64,000 nucleotides of DNA from Nocardioidaceae bacterium SCSIO 66511 (GCA_023100825.1 CP095846.1:310001-374000); one strand, 5' to 3'. Positions 34,908-44,151 are shown, counted from the first letter of the stretch. Notes: a model not told the origin generated them from the sequence alone. Program-made: numbers and translations.

Positions 34908-36283
34908 CACCGACGTGGATCCAGCTCGGCTACCTCGCCGCGGCTGTCTGTTTCATCCTTGCGCTCAAAGGTCTCTCGGGTCCGCGTACCGCTCGCAACG
35001 GCAACCTGATCGGCGCGGCCGCTGCGGTGTTCGCGACGGTCATCGTGTTCTGGCAGCAGGACCTCGACCATCAGGTGCCCATCGTCATCGCGATCCTCGT
35101 CGGCACCGCGATCGGCGTACTCGGTGCGCGCCGGGTGCAGATGACGCAGATGCCGCAGCTGGTCGCGCTCTTCAACGGTGTCGGCGGCGGTGCCGCTGCG
35201 TTGGTCGCCTTGCTGGAGCTGCACGAGTTCCATGAGTTCGCCGATGTCGAATGGTTCACATCGGCCGCGACGGTCTTCACCATTGCAGTCGGCGGAATCA
35301 GCTTCGCCGGCTCGATGGTGACGTTCGCGAAGCTGCAGGAGCTGATGACGACCCGCCCGGTCATCTTCCCCGGCTTGCCGTTCGTATTCGGTGGCGCCTT
35401 CGTCATCGCGCTCGTGCTGTGCGTGCTGATCGTCGCCGAACCCAGCATGTGGGTCGGCATCATCCTTGCACTGTTCGGCTTGGCGCTCGGCGTACTGCTC
35501 GTGCTTCCGGTCGGTGGAGCGGACGTACCGATCGTCATCTCGCTGCTCAACGCGTTCACCGGACTGACTGTCGCCGCAAGCGGGTACGTACTCCAGAACA
35601 CCCTGCTGCTCGTCGCCGGTACGCTCGTCGGCGCCTCGGGCACACTGCTGACGATCATGATGGCGCGGGCGATGGGTCGCTCGGTGCTCAACACATTGTT
35701 CGGTGCGCTGAAGGGTGGGTCGACGCTCGGCGCGGGTTCGGCGAGCGACCGGCCCGTACGCTCGGCCAACCCCGAAGACATCGCGATCCTGCTCGCGTAC
35801 GCCCATCGGGTCATCATCGTTCCCGGCTACGGACTTGCCGTCGCGCAGGCACAACACACGCTGCGCGAGCTGGTGGATCTACTCGGCGAGCGTGGGATCG
35901 ACGTCGACTATGCGATCCATCCCGTTGCCGGCCGGATGCCCGGGCACATGAACGTACTGCTCGCCGAGGCACAGGTGCCGTACGAGCAGCTCGTCGAGAT
36001 GGATGACATCAACGGGGAGTTCAAGCAGGCCGATGTGGTGCTCGTCGTCGGAGCCAACGATGTCGTGAACCCGGCCGCCAAGACGACTCCCGGTGCGCCG
36101 ATCTACGGTATGCCGATTCTCAATGCCGACGAGGCGAAGCAGATCGTGTTCATGAAGCGGTCGATGCGTCCCGGCTTCGCGGGGATCGAGAACGAGCTGT
36201 TGTTCGATCCGAAGACGACGTTGCTGTTCGGCGATGCGAAGGACTCCATGAGCAAACTGCTGAACGGCGTCAAGGCGCTGTAG
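34904..36283 (+). CDS. pntB: NAD(P) transhydrogenase subunit beta
   Basis: 459-residue protein with about eight or nine helices (residues 1-260) and the NADP(H)-binding domain dIII at the C-terminus. The dIII motifs are VIIVPGYGLAVAQAQHTL, HPVAGRMPGHMNVLLAEA, VVLVVGANDVVNPAA and VFMKRSMRPGFAGIENELLF. It uses the proton gradient to reduce NADP+ with NADH. The operon order pntAA-pntAB-pntB is standard. A 79-base inverted repeat follows six bases after the stop. Confidence 0.95.
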   Translation: MTPTWIQLGYLAAAVCFILALKGLSGPRTARNGNLIGAAAAVFATVIVFWQQDLDHQVPIVIAILVGTAIGVLGARRVQMTQMPQLVALFNGVGGGAAALVALLELHEFHEFADVEWFTSAATVFTIAVGGISFAGSMVTFAKLQELMTTRPVIFPGLPFVFGGAFVIALVLCVLIVAEPSMWVGIILALFGLALGVLLVLPVGGADVPIVISLLNAFTGLTVAASGYVLQNTLLLVAGTLVGASGTLLTIMMARAMGRSVLNTLFGALKGGSTLGAGSASDRPVRSANPEDIAILLAYAHRVIIVPGYGLAVAQAQHTLRELVDLLGERGIDVDYAIHPVAGRMPGHMNVLLAEAQVPYEQLVEMDDINGEFKQADVVLVVGANDVVNPAAKTTPGAPIYGMPILNADEAKQIVFMKRSMRPGFAGIENELLFDPKTTLLFGDAKDSMSKLLNGVKAL

Positions 36284-36289
36284 CCGGAC

Positions 36290-36368
36290 CCCAGCCCCGC
36301 TGGGCCGCACGTTCTAGCCCCAAATCGGCGAAAATCGGGGCCGAAACGTGCGGCTCAGCGGGGCTGGG
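36290..36368. repeat. 79-base near-perfect inverted repeat between convergent genes
   Basis: Arms start CCCAGCCCCGCTG and end CAGCGGGGCTGGG, continue with GCCGCACGTT/AACGTGCGGC after one mismatch and GCCCC/GGGGC further in, leaving a short AT-richer loop. The stem is about 28-30 bp. It fills the space between pntB and the convergent amidohydrolase and can serve as a bidirectional terminator. The length and perfection also suit a dispersed palindromic repeat. Confidence 0.8.
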
Positions 36369-36370
36369 TT

Positions 36371-37558
36371 TCAGCGGCGGACGAGCTGACCGGAGCGGAC
36401 CACCATCGCCGGCTCGCGCAGCGCACCGACCTTGTCGAACGGATCGGCGTCGGTCACGACCAGGTCGGCGCGGGCGCCGGGGCGGATGCGGCCGAGGTCG
36501 GGGCGCCCGAGCGCGTCGGCCGCCGTCGAGGTCGCCGCGCGCAGCGCCGTCGGGACGGGAACTCCGCAGTCGACGAGGGCGTCGAGCTCGGCCACCAGAT
36601 TGCCGTGCGGCATACCGGGTGAGCCCGCGTCGGTGCCCGCGACGAGCGGAATGCCGGCGGCGAGCGCCATCGCGACGCTGGTGCGGTGAGCATCGACGAC
36701 CCGTTCGGCCTTGCGAGCCGCGTACGCCGGTGCCGTACCGGTCTGCGCAGCGGCCGCGATCGTGCGGTAGATCGCCACCGTCGGGCAGAGGTACGTGCCG
36801 CGCTGCACCATGTCTTCGACGAGAGCGCCATCGAGGAACACACCGTGCTCGATGATGTCGATACCTGCGCGTACGGCGTCGCGGATGCCCTCCGTGCCAA
36901 GGGCGTGTGCCGCGACCTTCAGCCCGCGACGATGTGCTTCGCCCGCGAGCGCCGCCAGCTCTTCGTACGTGAGCTCTCCGTCGTGGACATCCTCGCCCTC
37001 CGGTCGCCCGTACACACCGCCGGTTGCCGCGGTCTTGATGATCTTCGCGCCCCGGTACGCCTGCCCGCGCACCGCGCGTACGACCGCGTCGACGCCGTCG
37101 CAGTGCACGCCCCAGAACGGGTCGTGGCCGCCCGTCATGATCACGGTCTGCCCAGCCGCCACAATGCTCGGGCCCTCGAGCACTCCCGAGTCGACCGCAC
37201 GCGCGACCGCAATCGCGACATCCCAGTTGCTGCCGAGGTCGACGATGGTCGTCACTCCGGCGGCGAGATGCTCGCGGGCATGCGCTGCAGCGCGCAGCAC
37301 GGTGAGCTGTTCACCGTCGGCCTCGACTGCCTCGGCGGGGTCCTGGCCGCTCGACCACACCAGGTGCGCATGTGCGTCGATCAGGCCCGGCAGTACGTAC
37401 CGCCCCGCGAGGTCGACCTCGCGGTCATCACCAGTAGTCGTAGGCGCCGCGCCGGGTGAATGCACTGCCTGGATCTCACCGTCGGCGCACACGATGTCTG
37501 CCGGGCGAACGCCGTCGGAGTCGCCGTCCCAGTACGAGGCGTTGCAAAGTGTCAGCAT
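36371..37558 (-). CDS. Metal-dependent amidohydrolase (imidazolonepropionase/prolidase-like)
   Basis: 395-residue TIM-barrel hydrolase. Metal ligands are seen in LIDAHAHLVW (HxH), KIIKTAATGG (likely carboxylated Lys), KVAAHALG (His), IIEHGVFL (His) and GTDAGSPG (Asp). The C-terminal LGRIRPGARADLVVTDADP is the composite beta domain. It resembles the group acting on dipeptides with a C-terminal basic or prolyl residue, but the substrate is inference. Its ATG overlaps the stop of the upstream amidohydrolase gene by one base, so the two are co-translated. The pair is divergent from the RpiR regulator. Confidence 0.9.
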   Translation of the reverse strand: MLTLCNASYWDGDSDGVRPADIVCADGEIQAVHSPGAAPTTTGDDREVDLAGRYVLPGLIDAHAHLVWSSGQDPAEAVEADGEQLTVLRAAAHAREHLAAGVTTIVDLGSNWDVAIAVARAVDSGVLEGPSIVAAGQTVIMTGGHDPFWGVHCDGVDAVVRAVRGQAYRGAKIIKTAATGGVYGRPEGEDVHDGELTYEELAALAGEAHRRGLKVAAHALGTEGIRDAVRAGIDIIEHGVFLDGALVEDMVQRGTYLCPTVAIYRTIAAAAQTGTAPAYAARKAERVVDAHRTSVAMALAAGIPLVAGTDAGSPGMPHGNLVAELDALVDCGVPVPTALRAATSTAADALGRPDLGRIRPGARADLVVTDADPFDKVGALREPAMVVRSGQLVRR

Positions 37559-38796
37559 CACCGGTCCGCCAGCCGGTCGACGACAACGGAGCCCGCCTTC
37601 ACGACGGCAAGTACGTTGCGCTCCGGGTCGGCCAGCACATCGGTGTCGCTCAACGGGTCGCCGTCGACGACGAGCAGATCGCCATGCGCGCCAGGCGCGA
37701 GCGTACCGATCTCCCCCTCCATCCGGAGCAGCTCCGCGGCGTTCACCGTCGCCGACCTGAGTACGTCGGCGGCCGGTTGGACCTGACCGCGGATGCGAAA
37801 CTCCTCGCTCTGATGTACGTGCATGTCACCGAGCAGATCGGTGCCGAAGACGACCGAAACCCCACCACGCCAAGCACGTTCGAGCGCGGCGAGGCCGGCA
37901 TCGCGTACGTCCGCGACCTTCGCCTGGCTTGCGGCCGGGAGACCGGCGGCCGCTCCCTCGCGGGCAAGGAACTCGTACGTCGTGAGCGTGGGAACGAGGT
38001 ACGCGTCGTGCTCCACGAGCAACGCGATCGACTCGTCGTCGATCAGGTTGCCGTGTTCGATGCAACGAACTCCCAGCCGCAGTCCGCGGTTGACGGCGCG
38101 GGCGGTGTACGCGTGACCGGTGACGTAGCGGTTCGCCGCGTCGGCCTCCTCGACGGCAGCGAGGATCTCGGCATCGCTGAACTGGGTGGAGTCGACGCGA
38201 TCCGTCGGTGACGCCACACCGCCGGACAGCATGATCTTGATGTGGTGCGCACCGGTACGCAACTGGTTGCGGGCATTCCGGCGTACTGCGTCGACCCCGT
38301 CGCACACCACGCCGAGCCCGGGGCAGCAGTGGTGGTCGTCGAGCGCCGCCCGGCCAGGTCCGCGCAGGTCGGCATGGCCGCCGGTTTGCGAGAGCGCCTT
38401 GCCGCCGAATACGACGCGAGGCCCGCGTACGAGCCCCTCGTCGACCGCCGCCGCCAGGCCGTAGTCGGCCCCGCCGACGTCGCGGACGGTGGTGAACCCA
38501 CGCGACAACATTCCGTCGAGGATGCGCATCGTCTTTGCGGCGACGTAGTTCGGCGACCACTCCATCATCGCGCCGAGGTCCGCGGTCGCGGCCGTGACGT
38601 GGACATGGGCGTCGACAAGACCCGGCATGACCGTACGGCCGCCCGCGTCGAGCACCTCGGCGTCGTCCGGCGCCAGCTCAGCCCCGCCCACCGCCTCGAT
38701 CCGGCCGTCGGTGATGAGTACGCGCCGATCGGGTATGAGTGATCCGGCGGCGACATCGCACACGGTGGCGTCGGTGATGAGCAGGCGTTCGGGCAT
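37558..38796 (-). CDS. Metal-dependent amidohydrolase
   Basis: 412-residue paralogue of the downstream hydrolase: LVDAHVHVTA (HxH), HIKIMLSGGVASP (Lys), VTGHAYTA (His), CIEHGNLI (His) and FGTDLLGDM (Asp), then IGTLAPGAHGDLLVVDGDP. GGGAGAACCC precedes the ATG, giving a good ribosome binding site. First gene of a two-gene operon facing away from the RpiR regulator. Two related hydrolases with a dedicated regulator and, further on, a symporter suggest catabolism of an imported amide or dipeptide-like compound. Confidence 0.9.
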   Translation of the reverse strand: MPERLLITDATVCDVAAGSLIPDRRVLITDGRIEAVGGAELAPDDAEVLDAGGRTVMPGLVDAHVHVTAATADLGAMMEWSPNYVAAKTMRILDGMLSRGFTTVRDVGGADYGLAAAVDEGLVRGPRVVFGGKALSQTGGHADLRGPGRAALDDHHCCPGLGVVCDGVDAVRRNARNQLRTGAHHIKIMLSGGVASPTDRVDSTQFSDAEILAAVEEADAANRYVTGHAYTARAVNRGLRLGVRCIEHGNLIDDESIALLVEHDAYLVPTLTTYEFLAREGAAAGLPAASQAKVADVRDAGLAALERAWRGGVSVVFGTDLLGDMHVHQSEEFRIRGQVQPAADVLRSATVNAAELLRMEGEIGTLAPGAHGDLLVVDGDPLSDTDVLADPERNVLAVVKAGSVVVDRLADR

Positions 38797-38887
38797 GGGT
38801 TCTCCCTTGACTCGCGCGCGATGAAGGTGGCTCCTGGCCGATTGCACGCCACACTGTCATTGGATCCGCTGCAGAGTCAATGTTCAT

Positions 38888-38908
38888 TGCGTACGATACT
38901 CGTACGCA
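38888..38908. promoter_or_regulatory. Palindromic operator candidate for RpiR-type regulator
   Basis: Perfect 8-bp inverted repeat TGCGTACG-ATACT-CGTACGCA, 22 bases upstream of the regulator start and about 90 bases upstream of the amidohydrolase operon. The half-site CATTGCGTAC at its left recurs at 40596-40605 in front of the symporter. CGTAC is common in this genome, so chance must be kept in mind. Confidence 0.6.
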
Positions 38909-38929
38909 CTACCTGATGCGAGGGCAATT

Positions 38930-39781
38930 GTGAGCGCACTTCCGGACTGGGCGCGCGAGCGACTCGACGGGGGCCGGGTCGGCCCGGGCGCTGCACGGGT
39001 CATCGAGATCCTCGAGTTGCAGCCGCAGCTCGCGTCGTACGCCTCGACCGCCGAGATCGCAGAGCGTGCGGGCGTGAACATCGCAACGGTCGTACGCACA
39101 GCACAGGCGCTCGGGTTCAGCGGCTGGTCCGAGTTGCGGCAGGAGATCCGCAGCCGCTACCTCGCGTCGCTGTCGGCCGTCCAGGTCCTCAGTGAGCATC
39201 AGGTGCCCGGAGCGAGTCGTACCCGCGACGCGGTCCGTCAAGACATCGCCAATCTCGAATCGCTCGCCAACTCGATCGACCCGCGCGAGGTGGCGGCAAT
39301 CGGTCGGGCGATCGCGGATGCGAAGCGCACAGTCGTGATCGGCAGCGGCAGCTTCGTTGCGCCTGGGCTCCAGTTGTCGCATGTCGGTCAGACGATGGGG
39401 CTCGACATCCGTTTCGGGCGCGGCGGCGGCACAACCCTGTTCAACGAGGTGGGCCTGTTGGGTGAGGGCGATGTCGTCGTGGCCTTCAGTTTCTGGTGGC
39501 TCGCTCGTGAGGTGCTGGAGGCGGCACGGATCGCGGCCGAGGCTGGTGCGTCGGTCGTGTTGCTCACGGACCGGCGCTCGACGCCGTTCACCGAACTCGC
39601 CGAGCACGCCGTGATCGTCGCGAGCGAGGGTGCGAGTACGTTCCCGTCGCTGACCGCGCCGATGGCCGCAGTGCACTGCATCCTCGCCGAGATCGCCGCG
39701 TACGACGAGGATCGGGTCCGAGCCTCACTCGCTCGGGCCGAGGCGATCTGGCGGGACAACGATCTGTTCGGCCCGAACTGA
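38930..39781 (+). CDS. MurR/RpiR family transcriptional regulator
   Basis: 283 residues. An RpiR helix-turn-helix domain (about 5-80: YASTAEIAERAGVNIATVVRTAQALGFSGWSELR) is joined to a SIS sugar-phosphate-binding domain (about 115-250: VVIGSGSFVAPGLQLSH, FSFWWLAREVLEAARIAAEAG). GTG start with GAGGG about 6 bases upstream. It likely controls the divergent amidohydrolase operon through the palindrome upstream. SIS domains normally bind a phosphosugar, though in such catabolic clusters the ligand may differ. Confidence 0.9.
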   Translation: MSALPDWARERLDGGRVGPGAARVIEILELQPQLASYASTAEIAERAGVNIATVVRTAQALGFSGWSELRQEIRSRYLASLSAVQVLSEHQVPGASRTRDAVRQDIANLESLANSIDPREVAAIGRAIADAKRTVVIGSGSFVAPGLQLSHVGQTMGLDIRFGRGGGTTLFNEVGLLGEGDVVVAFSFWWLAREVLEAARIAAEAGASVVLLTDRRSTPFTELAEHAVIVASEGASTFPSLTAPMAAVHCILAEIAAYDEDRVRASLARAEAIWRDNDLFGPN

Positions 39782-39944
39782 CCCACGGTCGCCTGCTGGC
39801 GGCAACTGCTGGGATGTGTGACCTAATCACGCCGCACGTACGGCGATATCGATACTCTTGCGCCGCATCTGCGCCCGAACGGGGGGCGGCGTAGATCCGT
39901 GCGTTGAGGTGCCGAGCACCGCCCACCGAACAGAAGGAGTCCAG

Positions 39945-40511
39945 ATGAATCGTCGCCTGTTTGCCACCTGTGTCAGCGCCGGGGTCATATGTGCCGTGGC
40001 GGCCCCGGTCGCCGATGCCGCTCCCACGCCGAACGCGGACGCCGAGCATGATTCGTCTGCGCCGCAAGGGCTGAGCGCACCTGCGCCGAAGCGGGTCGCG
40101 ATCGTCGGCGCAGTCAAGAAGCCGAAACGGCTCACCATCAAGGGCTTGAACAAGTTCAAGCAGCACCGAGTCACGGTCAAGTACGCCGCCGGCGGCAAGC
40201 CCGAGCGGCATGAGTTCCGCGGGCCGAAGCTCGTCAAGGTGATGAACGCGTCGAAGCCTCGGTTCGACCCGGACGTGAAGAACCACGCGCTCGCGTTCGC
40301 TGTCTTGGCGACGGCAACCGACAAGTACCGCGCCGTCGTTTCGTGGGGTGAGATCGATCCCGAGTTCGCGAACAAGAAGGTTCTCGTCGCGACTCGCCAG
40401 GACGGCAAGAAGCTGAAGCGGCCGCGTCTGGTCGTACCGGGAGACACTGCGGGCGGGCGCTACGTGAGCGACCTGTTGCGTCTTCGGCTCGTCGACGTCA
40501 CCAAGCGCTGA
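39945..40511 (+). CDS. Secreted protein, possibly molybdopterin-oxidoreductase-like fold
   Basis: 188 residues with a signal peptide (MNRRLFATCVSAGVICAVAAPVADA) and a linker, then a basic domain. The pattern LVKVMNASKPRF, then HALAFAVLATATDKYRAVVSWGEIDPEFANKKVLVAT recalls the C-terminal part of proteins related to the oxidoreductase molybdopterin-binding domain, but no cofactor-binding Cys is present in it. AGAAGGAG precedes the ATG. It lies between the RpiR regulator and the symporter and may be the extracellular component of that module; that link is positional only. Confidence 0.65.
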   Translation: MNRRLFATCVSAGVICAVAAPVADAAPTPNADAEHDSSAPQGLSAPAPKRVAIVGAVKKPKRLTIKGLNKFKQHRVTVKYAAGGKPERHEFRGPKLVKVMNASKPRFDPDVKNHALAFAVLATATDKYRAVVSWGEIDPEFANKKVLVATRQDGKKLKRPRLVVPGDTAGGRYVSDLLRLRLVDVTKR

Positions 40512-40595
40512 GGGTTCGCCTCGCGGCTCGAATGCATTGTTCGACATTCGAGTCGCGATGCAACAATCATTGACGTACGGCGCCTGAGCAGTAAC

Positions 40596-40605
40596 CATTG
40601 CGTAC
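40596..40605. promoter_or_regulatory. Possible RpiR half-site upstream of symporter
   Basis: CATTGCGTAC, identical to the left part of the palindrome at 38885-38894 and 31 bases before the symporter start. Only one half-site is obvious; nearby ATTGTT/AACAAT arms (40536-40568 area) form a separate weak repeat. Confidence 0.4.
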
Positions 40606-40635
40606 CACATCGGGACGAGTCACCCGGAGGTACGA

Positions 40636-42054
40636 ATGCAGACGGTCCACATCGTAATCCTGATCGCGTACCTCGTCGTCATGGTCGTCGTCGGCGTGTG
40701 GTTCAGCCGGCGCCGCCACGTCAGCTCGGGCGACGACTTCATGTTCGCCGGTCGTTCGCTGCCCAAGCCGGTGCTGATCGGCACCCTGCTCGCCACCTGG
40801 GTCGGCTCCGGGACGATCATCGGCGGTGCCAACTTCGCGTACACCTATGGGCCGCTTGCGTCGATCTTCTTCCTCGCGGGCACGCCCGTCGGAATCCTGG
40901 TGCTCTACTACGTGTCGCGGAAGGTGCGCTCCGCGTCTCGGTACACCGTGCCCGAGCTGCTCGAGGCGCGCTTCGGCCTCTCCGCTCGGATGATCGCGGC
41001 CGGCATCACCTTGCTGGCGTACACGGGCATCGTCGCGTACCAGTTCACCGGCGGCGGCTACATCGTCAGTCAGATCACCTCTCTGTCGACCGGCGAAGGC
41101 ACCCTGTTGGTCGCCGTGTTGGTGACCTTCCTGGCGATCGGGGGTGGGTTGTTCTCCGTTGCGTGGACAGACTTCCTGAGCGCGCTGGTGATCGTGTTCG
41201 GGCTCGTCATCGCGATCCCGATCGTCATCGGCGGAGACGTCGGCGGGTTCGGGGCGTACTGGGACGACCTGCCGGAGTCATCGACGACGCTGACGGGCGG
41301 ACTGAGCGCGCTGCAGCTGCTCGGCTACTTCCTACCGTTGTTCTTGCTCATCCTCGCCGACCAGAACATGTACCAGCGGCTCACGGCTGCACAGGACGAA
41401 GGCACCGCGCGCAGCTCGACCGCGGGCTTCTTCTTCAGCAGCTTCCTGGTCACGGTGCCGGTTGCGATCCTGGGATCCGCGGCGGTGATCCTGATGCCGA
41501 GCATCAATCCCGACACTGCGATTCTGTCCTTGGCTTCCGAGCATTATCTGCCCTCGGTGATCGGCGGGCTCGTGCTCGCGGGTGCCCTGGCCTTCATCGT
41601 CACGACCGGCTCGTCGTTCCTGCTCTCGGGTGCGAGCAACGTCGTGTACGACGGCTTCGCGCGATTCTCGAAGCGTGAGCTGGCAGACGGGAGTCGCCTA
41701 CGCATCCACCGCGTCACCGTGCTGGCGATCGCCGCAACGGCCTACGTACTCGGGAAGTTCTTCCCGACCGTCCTCGAACTCCAGCTGTACTCCTACACCG
41801 TCTACGGCGTCGCACTCGCTCCCCCGGTGCTTGCGGTGCTGCTGTGGAAGCGCGCGACCAAGGCCGGAGCACTCGCATGCATGGTGCTCGGCACCGTCGT
41901 GACGATCGTCTGGGAGGAGCTGGACCAGCCGATGGACGTCAACTCCGTGCTGATCTCGCTTCCCGTCGCCTTGATCGCGCTCATCGGGATCAGTCTGATC
42001 ACCAAGCCCGCCGAGACGCAGATCGACGACTCCGTACGAGGAGCAAACCCGTGA
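40636..42054 (+). CDS. Sodium:solute symporter family protein
   Basis: 472-residue membrane transporter of the SSS family with about 13 helices. Family features: an outward N-terminus, FSRRRHVSSGDDFMFAGRSLPK after helix 1, GTLLATWVGSGTIIGGANFAYTYG in the sodium-binding region, and NMYQRLTAAQDEGTARSS. CCCGGAGG lies before the ATG. Its stop overlaps the GTG of the HAD gene by four bases. Together with the RpiR regulator and amidohydrolases it suggests import of a substrate that is then hydrolysed. Confidence 0.92.
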   Translation: MQTVHIVILIAYLVVMVVVGVWFSRRRHVSSGDDFMFAGRSLPKPVLIGTLLATWVGSGTIIGGANFAYTYGPLASIFFLAGTPVGILVLYYVSRKVRSASRYTVPELLEARFGLSARMIAAGITLLAYTGIVAYQFTGGGYIVSQITSLSTGEGTLLVAVLVTFLAIGGGLFSVAWTDFLSALVIVFGLVIAIPIVIGGDVGGFGAYWDDLPESSTTLTGGLSALQLLGYFLPLFLLILADQNMYQRLTAAQDEGTARSSTAGFFFSSFLVTVPVAILGSAAVILMPSINPDTAILSLASEHYLPSVIGGLVLAGALAFIVTTGSSFLLSGASNVVYDGFARFSKRELADGSRLRIHRVTVLAIAATAYVLGKFFPTVLELQLYSYTVYGVALAPPVLAVLLWKRATKAGALACMVLGTVVTIVWEELDQPMDVNSVLISLPVALIALIGISLITKPAETQIDDSVRGANP

Positions 42055-42761
42055 ACTTCGCCGACTATGACGCTCTGAGCTTCGACTGCTACGGCACGCT
42101 CATCGACTGGGAAGCCGGAATCGCAACAGTGCTTGACGCCTGGGCACAAGACGTCGGTGTCGAGTTGGACCGCGAGGCGCTGCTGACCGCGTACTCCGGC
42201 CACGAGGCGCGTACGCTCCGCGAGTCGCCGTCGATGCTCTACCCGGAGGCGTTGGCGACGAGCATGCGCGCACTCGGGGCTGAGCTCGGGGTGCCGGTCT
42301 CCGATGCGTGGGCCGCCCGTTTCGGCGCGTCGGTGCCGGACTGGCCGGCCTTTCCCGACTCACATGATGCGCTCGTCCGGCTGGGAGAACGGTTCTCGTT
42401 GATCATCCTGTCGAACGTCGACCGCGGCAGTTTCGAGGGTTCGCGCAGACGACTCGACGTCACCTTCGACCATGTGATCACCGCGCAGGACGTCGGCTCG
42501 TACAAGCCGTCGCCGCGCAACTTCGACGCCCTCGAAGAACTTCGCGTACGAGAAGGGATCGGCGACGGCCGGTTGCTCCACGTCGCGCAGAGCCTGTTCC
42601 ACGACCATGTGCCGGTGAAGCGGATCGGACTCCCGTCGGTGTGGATCAACCGACGGCACGACCGGCCTGGCTGGGGTGCGACACCCGATCCGGGAACAAC
42701 GGCGCATCCGGACTGGGAGTTCCCGAGCATGGCGGCGTTCGCTGCAGCAGCCGCCCCGTGA
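42051..42761 (+). CDS. HAD-superfamily hydrolase (haloacid dehalogenase type II-like)
   Basis: 236-residue hydrolase. The nucleophile Asp12 is in LSFDCYGTLIDWE, motif II in LIILSNVDRGS, and the motif III/IV region in VGSYKPSPRNF followed by LHVAQSLFHDHVPVKR. This is the layout of type II haloacid dehalogenases and related 2-haloacid or phosphate hydrolases; specificity cannot be read from sequence alone. The GTG start is translationally coupled to the symporter (4-base overlap, ACGAGGAG upstream). Confidence 0.88.
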   Translation: MNFADYDALSFDCYGTLIDWEAGIATVLDAWAQDVGVELDREALLTAYSGHEARTLRESPSMLYPEALATSMRALGAELGVPVSDAWAARFGASVPDWPAFPDSHDALVRLGERFSLIILSNVDRGSFEGSRRRLDVTFDHVITAQDVGSYKPSPRNFDALEELRVREGIGDGRLLHVAQSLFHDHVPVKRIGLPSVWINRRHDRPGWGATPDPGTTAHPDWEFPSMAAFAAAAAP

Positions 42762-42766
42762 GGCGG

Positions 42767-43408
42767 TCAGTCGACGACGCCGTACAGCCGGTCGCCCGCG
42801 TCGCCGAGACCGGGAACGATGTAGCCGAGCTCGTTGAGCTTCTCGTCGAGTGCCGCGGTGACGAGCGTGATGGGAACGTTGGCGCTCTCGAGGTCGGTCT
42901 CGACGCGGGCGATGCCCTCGGGTGCGGCGAGTAGGCACACCGCGGTGATGTCGTTGGCGCCCCGCTCGACCAGGAAGTCGATCGACGCCGACAACGTGCC
43001 ACCGGTAGCGAGCATCGGGTCGAGCAGATAGCACTGCCGGCCGGCGAGGTCGTCGGGCAGGCGCTCGGCGTACGTCGATGCCTCGAGGGTCTCCTCGTTG
43101 CGGATCATCCCGAGGAACCCGACCTCGGCGGTCGGCAACAGCCGCTGCATACCCTCCAGCATGCCGAGGCCCGCGCGCAGAATCGGCACGACCAGCGGCT
43201 TCGGATTCGTCAGTTTCACGCCGTCGGCGGGCGCAACGGGCGTCTCGACGCGCACGGGTTCGGTGCGCACGTCGCGCGTGGCTTCGTACGCGAGCAGGGT
43301 GACGAGCTCCTCGGTAAGGCGACGAAACGTCGGAGAGTCGGTGCCGACGTCACGCAGGGTCGTGAGCTTGTGCGAGATCAGCGGGTGGTCGGCCACATGA
43401 ATGCGCAT
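42767..43408 (-). CDS. upp: Uracil phosphoribosyltransferase
   Basis: 213-residue salvage enzyme converting uracil and PRPP to UMP. Family motifs: [20 protein letters not shown] at the start, [14 protein letters not shown], the PRPP loop [12 protein letters not shown] and the uracil-binding C-terminus [15 protein letters not shown]. Full length. Convergent with the HAD gene (5 bases between). No pyrimidine neighbour is present. Confidence 0.96.
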   Translation of the reverse strand: MRIHVADHPLISHKLTTLRDVGTDSPTFRRLTEELVTLLAYEATRDVRTEPVRVETPVAPADGVKLTNPKPLVVPILRAGLGMLEGMQRLLPTAEVGFLGMIRNEETLEASTYAERLPDDLAGRQCYLLDPMLATGGTLSASIDFLVERGANDITAVCLLAAPEGIARVETDLESANVPITLVTAALDEKLNELGYIVPGLGDAGDRLYGVVD

Positions 43409-43671
43409 GCGCGAAGACTACTTCGAAATGTACTACCAACCTGCTGCCTGGTCTGTCACGATCTAGATGAGTGAGTCTGAATGGTGCCGGTGAAGTGAGC
43501 GGTGTATCCGCGCCCGGTCCGGCAAGGCGCAGGAGCGACGATGGAGCTGAATCCTCCCTCGAGCGCCTGCAACGCGGTCGGTCGGGATGCGGGACGCCGC
43601 GAATCAGGCAGCATTCCGACTCGGTCATCTAGGGTGGTGGCACCCGGCCGCGCGGATTGACGGAGGATCGC

Positions 43672-44151
43672 ATGGCGGAGGACTCGGTCGACTACGCCGT
43701 CGTCGCATACCGCGAAGAGGGGATCTGGCAGGTCGCGCCGCTGCCGCGGGCCGTCGGCGAAGACATCGACGATCTGATCACCGCACTGCGACCGTGGCCG
43801 GGAGACGTCGGCGTACTCGGGCTGGTGTCGGTCGACGAGGACTTCTTCGTACTCGCCAGGGTTGCCGGAGAAGACGTACGCGTGTTCCTGAGCGACGTGA
43901 CCGCGGTGACCGAGTGGCCGCTCGCGAGCAGCATCGCCGACTACCTCGACCTACCCGATCCCGACGACGACGAGGAACCCCAGCCGGCCGGTGACTCCGA
44001 CGTGGTCGCGGAGTTCGGCATGTCCGCGGTCGACCTCGCCGTGCTGTGCGATGACGAAGAGCTCTACCCCGACGAGATGCTGTCCGATATCGCCGAGCGG
44101 CTCGGCTTCGGCCCGCAGCTCGACTCGATTCTCGATACGGCGCGCGCATGA
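43672..44151 (+). CDS. tRNA adenosine deaminase-associated protein
   Basis: 159-residue acidic protein found in actinobacteria directly before tadA. It contains FFVLARVAGEDVRVFLSDVTAVTEWPLA, an acidic PDPDDDEEPQ linker, and FGMSAVDLAVLCDDEELYPDEMLSDIAERLGF near the end. Its function is unknown; the constant pairing suggests a role with TadA. GGAGG before the ATG fixes the start. Its stop overlaps the tadA ATG by four bases. Confidence 0.9.
   Translation: MAEDSVDYAVVAYREEGIWQVAPLPRAVGEDIDDLITALRPWPGDVGVLGLVSVDEDFFVLARVAGEDVRVFLSDVTAVTEWPLASSIADYLDLPDPDDDEEPQPAGDSDVVAEFGMSAVDLAVLCDDEELYPDEMLSDIAERLGFGPQLDSILDTARA

Noticed and set aside
33428-35857. A very long open frame (about 809 codons) on the minus strand opposite pntAA-AB-B
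   Set aside because: It is antisense to three overlapping well-conserved genes, has no ribosome binding site and no recognisable domain, and its composition (Asp/Arg/Glu/His-rich) is what GC-rich codon bias produces on the opposite strand.
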